Positions 1 through 8,150 of a stretch of 64,000 nt of DNA are shown here, in pieces. The stretch is from JAOBAU01 sp034667465 (lineage in GTDB: Bacteria > Acidobacteriota > Thermoanaerobaculia > Gp7-AA8): assembly GCA_034667465.1 (NCBI GenBank), contig JAXDJV010000014.1:248001-312000 (forward strand), read 5' to 3'. The stretch's first letter is position 1; each line of letters opens with the position of its first letter. The notes under the pieces are model-generated. The model worked only from the letters and a program-made list of their open reading frames with translations, was not told the DNA's origin and did not search any database. The translations under genes were made by a program, and so were the position numbers.

Positions 1-474
1 GCGGCGAGACACACCACACCAGAGACTCGCCGCGATGAGCGTCAGCAGCAGCCCTTCCGCGAGAATCGATGCATCGATCCAGATCAGCGGCGCGTAGAGA
101 GCGAGCACGAATCCCGCCCAGCGTCCGCTCCGCACGTCGAACATCCGCTCGCCGGCGCGCGCGATGAAAAAGCAGGTCAGCGCGCCGGTCAGCGCCTGAG
201 CGATCCGCACGAACAAAAGCGATCCGCCGCCGATCGCGAGCAGCGCAGCGAGAAAAAACGGATAGCCGGGACCGTGCGCCGGCGGGACCGGCCAGCGAAA
301 ATCTCCGGCGGCGATGTGCTGCGCCCACGCGAGATATTCGAACGAGTCGTATTGCGGATGACGCGAAAGAGGAATCGCGTCGATGCGCAAGGCCACCGCC
401 AGACGCGCCACGAAGGCGGTAACGACGAGTGCGATGCCGCTCGCGCGAGCGCGCGGCACCTTCATCCATAACAT
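1..474 (-). CDS. Membrane glycosyltransferase, GT39/PMT-like (N-terminal part, cut by window edge)
   Basis: Translating the minus strand from ATG at 474 gives 158 codons open to the window edge. An N-terminal hydrophobic helix is followed by a short loop with Asp-Ser-Phe-Glu-Tyr, then aromatic/Pro-rich residues (GPGYPFF) and at least two more hydrophobic helices. The acidic first loop followed by a PGYP motif is typical of GT39/ArnT/PMT-like polyprenyl-sugar transferases, which move a sugar from a lipid carrier to a protein or lipid on the outer face of the membrane. The acceptor cannot be deduced. ATG at 465 is an alternative start three codons in. The gene is transcribed away from the sulfatase-like gene at 531, so 475-530 probably holds both promoters. 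Confidence 0.6.
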   Translation of the reverse strand, partial: MLWMKVPRARASGIALVVTAFVARLAVALRIDAIPLSRHPQYDSFEYLAWAQHIAAGDFRWPVPPAHGPGYPFFLAALLAIGGGSLLFVRIAQALTGALTCFFIARAGERMFDVRSGRWAGFVLALYAPLIWIDASILAEGLLLTLIAASLWCGVSRR

Positions 475-530
475 GTGTGCGCCGATTGTACCGGCCCGAT
501 CGACGCAATTAGTCGCGTGTTATCTTCGCG

Positions 531-2684
531 ATGATGCGACGCGTCTTGCTCGTTTTATGTGTGCTCATCGCCGCCTGCCGCGGCGGAAAGCACGGCATCG
601 CCGGCGCGGCGAAGCCGCCCGTCATCATCATTTCCATCGACACGCTTCGTTCCGATCATCTGCCGATGTACGGCTACAAAGCGGTCGCGACGCCGAACCT
701 CGACGCGCTTCGCAAAGATTCGATCCTCTTCGAGCGCGCTTATTCGCATGTGCCGCTGACCGCGCCCTCGCACGCGACGATCCTCACCGGCGCGCTGCCG
801 GCCGATCACGGCATTCGCGACAACATGGGCTACAAGCTCGCCGCCGGTGTGTCGACGCTGCCGGAAGTGCTGAAGCCGCGCGGCTACATCAGCGGTGCCG
901 CGGTATCGGCGATCGTTTTGCGATCGAGCACCGGCATCAGTCGCGGCTTCGATTTCTGGGACGATGACATCGACGTCGACACGCGCTACCTGAGCATGGG
1001 CCGCGTGCAGCGCAACGGCGACGCTACGCGTCTCGTCGCGCAGAAGTGGATCGGCGAACACGCCGCATCACCGTTCTTTTTTCTTTTTCACATTTACGAA
1101 CCGCACTCACCGCTGGAGCCGGAAGCGCAGTTCGAGCAGCTCTACGGACGGACGTACGACGCGGAGATCGCGACGTCCGACGCCATCGTCGGACGCTTCA
1201 TCGATTACCTGAAATCGACCGGCATTTACGACAAAGCGCTGATCGTGCTGCTCTCCGATCACGGCGAAGGACTCAACGATCATGGCGAGAGCGAGCACGG
1301 TCTGCTGCTCTATCGCGAGGCGATCCAGGTGCCGCTGCTCGTCAAGCTGCCGGGAAATGATTCGCACGGTTCGGCGATCGCAAATCCGGTTCAGCTCAGC
1401 GATGTCTATCCGACGATCGTCGAAGCAACCGGCGCGAAGCCCGGCCCGAAAGTGAGCGGTCTCTCGCTGCTCGGTGACGACATTCGCAAGCCGCGCGAGA
1501 TCTACAGCGAAACGTATTACCCGCGTTTTCATTACGGCTGGAGCGATCTGCACTCGCTCGTCAGCGCGAATGATCATTACATTCACGGCCCGAGTCCGGA
1601 ACTGTTCGATCTCGCCAAAGATCCGTCTGAAAAATCGAACGTCCTCACCGAGAACCGCCGCACGTACCTGGCGTTGCGCGGAAAGATTGCGTCGTACATT
1701 CACAAAGCGTCGGCGCCGGCGAACATCGATCCCGAGCAGGCGAAGCAGCTGGCCGCGCTCGGCTATGTCGGCTCCGGCGTCTCCGCGGCCGACAGCGACG
1801 AAAATCTTCCCGATCCGCGACTCCATCTCGCCAGCGCCGAGCGGATGAAAGACGGCTATCGCGATTTCCAGGACGGGAAGTACGAAGAGGCGCTGGTCGT
1901 CTTCGACGAGCTGCTGCACGAGAACCCGAAGATGCTCGATATCTGGAGCATGAAGGCACGCTCGCTCGGCAAGCTCGGACGCGAGCGCGAAGCGATCGCG
2001 GCAGCGAAAGAGGCGCTGAAACTCTCGCCCGGCAATGCGAACCTCGCGCTGATCGTCGCCAACATCGCTCTCGAATCCGGCGATCTCGATACCGCCAAAC
2101 AACATGCGCAGCTGGCGGTGAAGGACGAGCCCGCGCAGGCGCACTATCTCCTCGCTGAGATCGCGATCGAACGGAAGGACGTCGCGACCGCGCGGGCGGA
2201 GACGCAGCTGACGCTGGCCACGAAGCGCGAAGGAGCGCTCGCGATGATGATGCTCGGCCGGATCGAGAAGGAAGAAGGGAACTTCGAGACGGCGCTGGCG
2301 CGCTTCGACGACACGCTCCGCGTCGTGCACGAGAAGAAGCAGTCACCGATCCCGCGTCTCCAGTATCTCCGTGGCGACACTCTCGCGCGCCTCGGCCGCA
2401 ACGAGGAAGCGGAAGCGGCATTCCGCGACGAGATCAAAGAGTTCCCGACCGAGCCGGCGCCGTACAAGAACCTCATCCTTCTCTATGTGCTGCAGAACAG
2501 AACGGATGAAGCGACGCAGCTGATCTTCACGCTCGAACAGAAGTCGCCGACACCGCCGGGGTACGTCGCGATCTCCGAGGCGTTAAAGACGATCGGCGAC
2601 GCGGACGGCGCGAAGTACTGGGCTGCGAAGGGACTGAAGCGCTATCCGAACGACCCGCACCTTCGTTCACTGTTAAGAGGATGA
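531..2684 (+). CDS. Sulfatase-fold (alkaline phosphatase superfamily) lipoprotein with C-terminal TPR repeats
   Basis: The 717-residue protein starts with a lipoprotein signal (hydrophobic core then LIAAC, Cys16). Residues about 30-400 form a sulfatase/phosphotransferase domain: metal-binding Asp37 in SIDTLRSD, an LTAPSHATILTG motif at the nucleophile position, and LSDHGEGLNDHGE later. The nucleophile position is Thr77, not the Cys or Ser that sulfatases convert to formylglycine, so a phospho-transfer or phosphodiester activity (LtaS-like Thr nucleophile) is possible. Residues about 440-717 are TPR helices. It probably sits on the periplasmic side of a membrane. Its stop overlaps the next, related gene by 4 bases (ATGA), so the two are translationally coupled. 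Substrate unknown. Confidence 0.85.
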   Translation: MMRRVLLVLCVLIAACRGGKHGIAGAAKPPVIIISIDTLRSDHLPMYGYKAVATPNLDALRKDSILFERAYSHVPLTAPSHATILTGALPADHGIRDNMGYKLAAGVSTLPEVLKPRGYISGAAVSAIVLRSSTGISRGFDFWDDDIDVDTRYLSMGRVQRNGDATRLVAQKWIGEHAASPFFFLFHIYEPHSPLEPEAQFEQLYGRTYDAEIATSDAIVGRFIDYLKSTGIYDKALIVLLSDHGEGLNDHGESEHGLLLYREAIQVPLLVKLPGNDSHGSAIANPVQLSDVYPTIVEATGAKPGPKVSGLSLLGDDIRKPREIYSETYYPRFHYGWSDLHSLVSANDHYIHGPSPELFDLAKDPSEKSNVLTENRRTYLALRGKIASYIHKASAPANIDPEQAKQLAALGYVGSGVSAADSDENLPDPRLHLASAERMKDGYRDFQDGKYEEALVVFDELLHENPKMLDIWSMKARSLGKLGREREAIAAAKEALKLSPGNANLALIVANIALESGDLDTAKQHAQLAVKDEPAQAHYLLAEIAIERKDVATARAETQLTLATKREGALAMMMLGRIEKEEGNFETALARFDDTLRVVHEKKQSPIPRLQYLRGDTLARLGRNEEAEAAFRDEIKEFPTEPAPYKNLILLYVLQNRTDEATQLIFTLEQKSPTPPGYVAISEALKTIGDADGAKYWAAKGLKRYPNDPHLRSLLRG

Positions 2685-4717
2685 AACGCGCGCTTCTTGT
2701 CGTCGCGCTACTCGCCGCGTGCTCGAAACCGGAAGCGCCGGCGCCCGCCGATCGCCCCGACATCATCCTCGTCACCATCGACACGCTGCGCGCCGACTCC
2801 GTCGGTTTCGCCGGCAACACGCGCGTAAAGACGCCGTTCCTCGATCGCCTCGCGTCGCAGGGAATCGTCTTCACGAACGCGCACGCGCACAACGTCGTCA
2901 CGCTGCCGTCGCACGTCAACATATTGACCGGTCTCTATCCGTATCAGCACGGCGTGCGCGACAACGCCGGTTTCACGCTCGATGCGAAGCACGCCACGGT
3001 CGCGAAACTGCTGCACGACGCCGGTTACGCGACCGGCGCATTCGTCGGCGCGTTTCCGCTCGACGCCCGCTTCGGTCTCAATCAGGGCTTCGATGTTTAC
3101 GACGACAACTACGGCAAAGGCGCCGCGTCGCTCGACTTCGTGATTCAGGAGCGTCCCGCGTCCGCCGTGCTCGACGCGGCGACGAAATGGTGGCGCGGCA
3201 CGGAAGGAAAGCCACGCTTCATGTGGGTGCATCTTTACGATCCGCACGCGCCGTACCGTCCGCCGCCTCCCTTCGACGCGCAATATCGCGACGATCCATA
3301 CCTCGGCGAGATCGCCGCGACCGACGCCGCGCTCGCGACGGCACTCGGTCCGATCGTCGATGCCAATCCGAAAACGCTCGTCGTCGTCACCGCCGATCAC
3401 GGCGAAGCGCGCGGCGATCATGGCGAGCTGACGCACGGACTCTTCGCATACGAATCGACGCTGAAGATCCCGCTCATCGTGCGCGACGGCGTGACGCCCC
3501 ATCGCAGCGAGCCCGCGTACGTGCGTCACATCGATATCGTGCCGACGCTCCTCGCCCGCGCCGGAGTCGCGAAGCCGCCGCCGCTGCTCGGCGCATCGCT
3601 TCTCGATCGTATCGACGCGCGCGACAGTTACTTCGAAGCGCTGTCGACGTCGCTCAATCGCGGCTGGGCGCCGCTCACCGGCATCATTCACGCGGAACAC
3701 AAATACATCGACCTGCCTCTTGCAGAGCTCTACGATCTGACGCGCGATCCCGCCGAAAAAGACAATCTGCGCGACACGCAACGCCGCGACGTCGGAGACG
3801 CGCGGAAACTCCTCGCGAGTCTCCACGCAGAAGCGAACGTCGGCGATCGCAACATCTCCGCGGAGGAAGCGGCGCGTCTGCGCAGCCTCGGCTACGTCGC
3901 CGGAACCGCGACGGCCGGTTCGAGTGTCGCCGACGATCCGAAGAATCTCGTCGCGCTCGACAACAAAATGCACGATGTCATCGACGCCTATGAGCGGCAC
4001 GACATGGCGCGCGCGCTGCGGTTCGCGAAGGAAGTCGTCGCCGAGCGGCCGAACATGGCAGCCGGTCGCGAGCTGCTCGCGTTCGTTCTGCAGCAATCCG
4101 AACGCGTCGGCGACGCGATCGCGAATTTGCGCGAGTCGGTGCGGACGAATACCGCCAGCGAATCGATGCGCATCCAGCTCGGTCTGCTGCTGACGGAGAC
4201 CGGCAGTACGCAGGACGCCATCGCAACGCTCGCGCCGCTCGCGAACGGCAGCAATCCCGACGCGCTCAACGCATACGGAATCGCGCTCGCCGACGCCGGC
4301 CGTTTCGACGACGCTGCGTCGCAATTCCAGCGTGTCCTGCAACTGGACGCGAACAACGCTCCCGCGCTGCAAAACCTCGGCATCGTCGCGCTGCGTCGCG
4401 ACGACGGCGCGAGCGCGAAAAACTTCCTCACGCGCGCACTGGCGCTCAATCCGCGCCTGCCGCTCGCACTCAACACAATGGGCGTCGTTTACGCGCGCGA
4501 GAACGATTTCCCGCACGCGGTCGAGATGTGGAATCGCGCCGTCGCCGTCGATCCGCGGCAATACGACGCGCTGTTCAACATCGGACTCGCCGAAGGACGG
4601 GCGGGACATCGAGAGGAAGCGCGGAAAGCGCTGCAGAGATTCGTCGACACCGCACCGCCCGCGCGTTATGCGGCGGATATTGCGACGGCGCGGCAGGCGC
4701 TCGCGTCGTTGCACTAA
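2681..4717 (+). CDS. Second sulfatase-fold lipoprotein with C-terminal TPR repeats
   Basis: This 678-residue protein is a divergent paralogue of the upstream gene. It has a lipoprotein signal ending LLAAC (Cys14), metal-binding Asp34 in VTIDTLRAD, a VTLPSHVNILTG motif with Thr74 at the nucleophile position, and the second metal motif TADHGEARGDHGE. From about residue 440 it is TPR repeats. As in its partner, Thr replaces the usual Cys/Ser, so calling it a sulfatase would go too far; it belongs to the alkaline-phosphatase superfamily. Coupling to its paralogue suggests a paired envelope enzyme, possibly acting on glycans or lipid-linked phosphates. A VOC-fold gene follows after 12 bases. Confidence 0.85.
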   Translation: MKRALLVVALLAACSKPEAPAPADRPDIILVTIDTLRADSVGFAGNTRVKTPFLDRLASQGIVFTNAHAHNVVTLPSHVNILTGLYPYQHGVRDNAGFTLDAKHATVAKLLHDAGYATGAFVGAFPLDARFGLNQGFDVYDDNYGKGAASLDFVIQERPASAVLDAATKWWRGTEGKPRFMWVHLYDPHAPYRPPPPFDAQYRDDPYLGEIAATDAALATALGPIVDANPKTLVVVTADHGEARGDHGELTHGLFAYESTLKIPLIVRDGVTPHRSEPAYVRHIDIVPTLLARAGVAKPPPLLGASLLDRIDARDSYFEALSTSLNRGWAPLTGIIHAEHKYIDLPLAELYDLTRDPAEKDNLRDTQRRDVGDARKLLASLHAEANVGDRNISAEEAARLRSLGYVAGTATAGSSVADDPKNLVALDNKMHDVIDAYERHDMARALRFAKEVVAERPNMAAGRELLAFVLQQSERVGDAIANLRESVRTNTASESMRIQLGLLLTETGSTQDAIATLAPLANGSNPDALNAYGIALADAGRFDDAASQFQRVLQLDANNAPALQNLGIVALRRDDGASAKNFLTRALALNPRLPLALNTMGVVYARENDFPHAVEMWNRAVAVDPRQYDALFNIGLAEGRAGHREEARKALQRFVDTAPPARYAADIATARQALASLH

Positions 4718-4729
4718 AATGTCGGCATC

Positions 4730-5080
4730 ATGATCACCGGCGCGCACTCCATTATCTACAGCACGAACGCCGAGGCCGATCGCGAGTTTCTGCGCGACGT
4801 CATCGGATTGCCGCACGTCGATGTCGGCCACGGCTGGCTCATCTTCGGACTGCCGCCATCGGAAGTCGCCGTTCATCCCGACGAGGAGAACAATCGGCAC
4901 GAGCTCTACTTCATGTGCGACGACGTCAACGTATTCGTCGTGCAAATGAAAGAGCGCGGAATCGCAACCGACGAGATCCAGGACCAGGGATGGGGACTGC
5001 TCACGCGCATCACGCTGCCGGGCGGCGGCAAGCTCGGCGTCTATCAGCCGCGTCACGCGCGTCCTGACTCGATGCGCTGA
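4730..5080 (+). CDS. VOC (glyoxalase/bleomycin-resistance fold) protein
   Basis: The 116-residue product has the beta-alpha-beta-beta-beta pattern of the VOC superfamily: an opening strand (SIIYSTNAEADREFLRDVIG), a mid-protein HELYFMCDDVN segment, and a closing strand with GGGKLGVYQPRH. VOC proteins bind a divalent metal or a small ligand between paired modules, but the fold does not fix the reaction. It lies 12 bases after the sulfatase-like gene and 16 bases before rnc on the same strand, so it is probably part of the same transcript. Start ATG 4730. Confidence 0.75.
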   Translation: MITGAHSIIYSTNAEADREFLRDVIGLPHVDVGHGWLIFGLPPSEVAVHPDEENNRHELYFMCDDVNVFVVQMKERGIATDEIQDQGWGLLTRITLPGGGKLGVYQPRHARPDSMR

Positions 5081-5096
5081 ACGTATACTTCTCGCG

Positions 5097-5789
5097 TTGG
5101 ATCCAACATCCTTCGAACAACGGATCGGTCACACCTTCTCCCGCGGCGAGTTGCTCGTCCGCGCGCTCACGCACAAGTCGTATTCGCATGAGTCGAAGGA
5201 CGACGACGTCCACCACAACGAGACCTTCGAGTTCCTCGGCGACGCCGTGCTCGGCTTCGTGATCGGCGACATCCTCTTCCACCGCTATCCGACGCTGGAC
5301 GAAGGCGCGCTGTCGAAGATGAAGGCGTATCTCGTCAGCGCGACGAGTCTCGCCGCGAAGGCGCGCTCGTACGGCATGGGCGACGTGATCCTCCTCGGCA
5401 TCGGCGAAGAAAAATCGGGCGGCCGCAAAAAGGATTCACTCCTTGCGAACCTCTTCGAAGCGCTCATCGCCGCCGTCTATCTCGATGGCGGCATCGACGC
5501 CGCGCGCTCGATGATCGAGCGAACGTTCGGCGAAGATCTCGAAGCCATCAACGCCGAGGATCTGCTGTTTCACGATTACAAAACGGCGCTGCAGGAGCTC
5601 GCGCAGGGGAAAGGACTTCCGCTGCCGGATTACAACGTCATCGCCGAAGAAGGTCCCGATCACGAGAAGCGCTTCATCGTCGAAGTGAAAGTGGGACGCC
5701 TCGTCGCGCGCGGCGAGGGAACGTCGAAGAAGGAAGCGCAGCAGCAGGCTGCCCGTCATGCATTGCGCGACCAGCGTTCCGACGATTAG
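5097..5789 (+). CDS. rnc: Ribonuclease III
   Basis: 230 residues, the usual RNase III length. Residues 41-50 carry the family signature (NETFEFLGDA, with Glu45 and Asp49). A second acidic cluster lies around 117-130 (ANLFEALIAAVYLD), where Asn118 stands at the position that is Asp in E. coli and Glu121 is retained. The C-terminal about 70 residues are a double-stranded RNA-binding domain ending GEGTSKKEAQQQAARHAL. The enzyme cuts double-stranded RNA in rRNA and mRNA maturation. The only start giving the full N-terminus is TTG at 5097. The coding end overlaps the next gene by 32 bases. Confidence 0.93.
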   Translation: MDPTSFEQRIGHTFSRGELLVRALTHKSYSHESKDDDVHHNETFEFLGDAVLGFVIGDILFHRYPTLDEGALSKMKAYLVSATSLAAKARSYGMGDVILLGIGEEKSGGRKKDSLLANLFEALIAAVYLDGGIDAARSMIERTFGEDLEAINAEDLLFHDYKTALQELAQGKGLPLPDYNVIAEEGPDHEKRFIVEVKVGRLVARGEGTSKKEAQQQAARHALRDQRSDD

Positions 5790-6915
5790 GAAGCGCGTCG
5801 TCGCGCTGCTGCTGACGGGTGCGATCGCTTTCTCGACCGCGCATTCGCAGACGCCGCGCAACGTCGAGCTCGATCGCATTCGCGGCGAGATCGCGAAACT
5901 CAAAAAGCGCCTCGAGACGGTCCGCAACGAAACGAAGACCGCGCAGCATGAGCTCGAGACCGTCGACCTCGAGCTCGACATCCGAACGCGCGAGCTCGAG
6001 ATCGCCGTCAACATGCAGTCGCAACTCGAAGAGCAGCAGACCGCGATCGAGCAGCAGATCGCAGCCATCGAGCCGCGCATCGCGGAAGAGAAACATTACC
6101 TCCGGCAGCGGCTCGTCGCGCTCTATCGAATGGGCGGACTCAGTTACCTGCGGATGTTTCTCTCGATCGATGACGCGCGCGATCCGCTCGGCGCGATGTC
6201 GATGCTCAGCTATCTCGTCGCGCGCGACTCGCGAGCCGTGTCGCGCTTTCAGTCGACGCGCGAGGAGCTGACCGCGAAGCACGCAGACCTCGCCGAACAG
6301 CGGCGCAAGACCGCAGAGATGCGGCGCGTCGTCGAAGACCGGCAGCACGCGGTCGCGCAATCGCACGCGCAGAAGGCGAGACTCATCGCGTCGCTGCAAA
6401 CGGAAGGAACGCAGTCGGAACGGCAGCTGGCCGAGCTCGAAGAAAAAGCAAAGCGGCTCGAGCGGCTGGTCGGCATTCTGTCGAAGCAGCGCAGTGGCGT
6501 CACCGCGTCGGACGACATCCGTTCCGTGCAGGGCGCGCTCAGCTGGCCGGTGAAGGGAAAGGTCATCGAGCAGTTCGGACGTCACACCGATCCGAAGTTC
6601 GCCACGGTGACGATCAGCAACGGTCTGCGCATCAGTTCCACGGCCGGCGCGGCGGTGCATGCGGTGTTCAATGGAACAGTTCTGTTTTCGCAGTGGTTCA
6701 AGGGATATGGCAATCTGGTCATCCTCGATCACGGCAATCGGGTTTTCTCGCTTTACGGGAACCTGAAATCGCCGTCGGTTGCGGCCGGCGATCGCGTGAC
6801 GGCTGGACAGGCGATTGCAGGGGTCGGCGAAAGTGAAGATGCCAAATCCGGTTACCTCTACTTCGAGATTCGAAACGACAACAAGCCAGAAGATCCGCGG
6901 AAATGGTTACGCTGA
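5758..6915 (+). CDS. EnvC-like murein hydrolase activator (coiled coil + degenerate LytM/M23 domain)
   Basis: 385 residues: a signal segment (about 10-30), a long coiled coil (about 35-260, Glu/Lys/Arg-rich heptads), and a C-terminal LytM/M23 domain (about 275-385). The LytM fold is recognisable from AGAAVHAVFNGTV, GYGNLVILDHGN and YLYFEIR, but the zinc ligands are missing: the HxxxD region reads NGLRISS and the HLH motif reads YLY. That is the pattern of non-catalytic activators such as EnvC, which switch on amidases at the division septum. ATG at 5758 lies inside rnc; no alternative start lies between the rnc stop and the signal peptide. The ctpA start follows immediately. Confidence 0.85.
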   Translation: MHCATSVPTIRKRVVALLLTGAIAFSTAHSQTPRNVELDRIRGEIAKLKKRLETVRNETKTAQHELETVDLELDIRTRELEIAVNMQSQLEEQQTAIEQQIAAIEPRIAEEKHYLRQRLVALYRMGGLSYLRMFLSIDDARDPLGAMSMLSYLVARDSRAVSRFQSTREELTAKHADLAEQRRKTAEMRRVVEDRQHAVAQSHAQKARLIASLQTEGTQSERQLAELEEKAKRLERLVGILSKQRSGVTASDDIRSVQGALSWPVKGKVIEQFGRHTDPKFATVTISNGLRISSTAGAAVHAVFNGTVLFSQWFKGYGNLVILDHGNRVFSLYGNLKSPSVAAGDRVTAGQAIAGVGESEDAKSGYLYFEIRNDNKPEDPRKWLR

Positions 6916-6916
6916 C

Positions 6917-8101
6917 ATGACGAAGAAAAAAATCGCATTCCTCACCATCTCGGTCGCCCTCCTGATCTCGCTCCTCGGCGGAGCGGTGTTCGGCCAGGCG
7001 TCCTCGCAGAAGAACAACCTCTATCGCTACCTCAGCATCTTCACCGAGGTGTTCGATCTGGTGCGGAACAACTACGTGGAACAGGTGCCGTCCGATCAGC
7101 TGCTCGACGGCGCGTTCAGCGGCGTCACCGACGCCCTTGACGAGTTCAGCTATTACGTGCCGCCCGCGCAGATGGCCGGCTACAAAAACTACACCGAGCT
7201 CGAAGACAACGGCGTCGGTCTCATCGTCACCAAACGTTTCGGATATGCGTTCGTCATCTCCGCGGTTGCCGGTTCGCCGGCCGCGAAGGCAGGCGTCGAG
7301 CGCGGCGATTTCATCGAGAAGATCGATGGCCAGCCGACGCAGAAGTTCGCGGTGTGGCAGCTGCGGAACGCGCTGAACGCGTCGAAGCCGCTTCGCCTGC
7401 AGATCGTTCGCGGCGGCCAGACCAAACGCGCCGACGTCATCATTCAGCCGGCGAGTTTCCATCCGCTCGAGCTTTCGTCGCAGCAGTACGGCGCTGTGTC
7501 GTACGTGAAGGTTCCGTACTTTGACAAAGGGACGGCCGCGGCGTTTCACACCGCGCTCGAGAACGTTCGCAAAAGCGGCAATCGCAAGCTGATCGTCGAT
7601 CTGCGCGGCAACGCCGGCGGCAACGTCGAAGAAGCGATCACGGCGGCTGACGATCTGCTCACGAGCGGTCTCATCACGTCGCTCGAAGGTCGCACGGTCG
7701 AACAGAAGAAGTGGCAGGCCGATCGCGCGACAGCGTTTGACGGCGACGTCGAGGTGCTGACCGATTCGTCGACTGCATCCGGCGCGGAGATTTTCGCGGC
7801 CGCGATCCACGGCAACAATCGTGGCAAGGTCGTCGGCGTGACGACGTACGGCAAATCGCTCGTGCAGAAGTTCATCACGCTGCCGAGCGGCGGCGGTGTG
7901 TTCATGACGGTCGCTCACTACACGACGCCGGAGCTGAAGGCGATCAAGGAGACGGGAATCCGTCCCGATGTGATCGTCGATCTCTCGTCGCAGGCGATTC
8001 ACGACACGAGCGACAAGGATGTGAAGCAGACGCGCGAGGACCTGATTCTGAACAAGGCGCTCTCGCTGTTCGGCGCGCCGGCGCTGAAGAACGCGGCCTA
8101 G
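6917..8101 (+). CDS. ctpA: C-terminal processing peptidase, S41 family
   Basis: 394 residues from ATG 6917, just after the EnvC-like stop at 6913-6915. A longer frame upstream only extends through the EnvC gene. The protein has one N-terminal membrane or signal segment, a PDZ domain (about residues 90-170) and an S41 protease domain with the Ser in DSSTASGAEIF and the Lys in TTYGKSLVQ forming the Ser-Lys dyad. CtpA-type proteases trim periplasmic proteins and often control cell-wall hydrolases. Its place next to an EnvC-like activator fits a shared role in peptidoglycan turnover. Confidence 0.93.
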   Translation: MTKKKIAFLTISVALLISLLGGAVFGQASSQKNNLYRYLSIFTEVFDLVRNNYVEQVPSDQLLDGAFSGVTDALDEFSYYVPPAQMAGYKNYTELEDNGVGLIVTKRFGYAFVISAVAGSPAAKAGVERGDFIEKIDGQPTQKFAVWQLRNALNASKPLRLQIVRGGQTKRADVIIQPASFHPLELSSQQYGAVSYVKVPYFDKGTAAAFHTALENVRKSGNRKLIVDLRGNAGGNVEEAITAADDLLTSGLITSLEGRTVEQKKWQADRATAFDGDVEVLTDSSTASGAEIFAAAIHGNNRGKVVGVTTYGKSLVQKFITLPSGGGVFMTVAHYTTPELKAIKETGIRPDVIVDLSSQAIHDTSDKDVKQTREDLILNKALSLFGAPALKNAA

Positions 8102-8150
8102 CTCCACCCCATGCATCCGCCGTTGCGTTAGCAACGTACAATCTATCCAT

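Noticed and set aside
2708..5056. 782-codon minus-strand open frame
   Set aside because: It lies opposite two well-supported sulfatase-fold genes. Its translation is Arg/Val/Asp-rich without motifs, a common shadow in GC-rich DNA.
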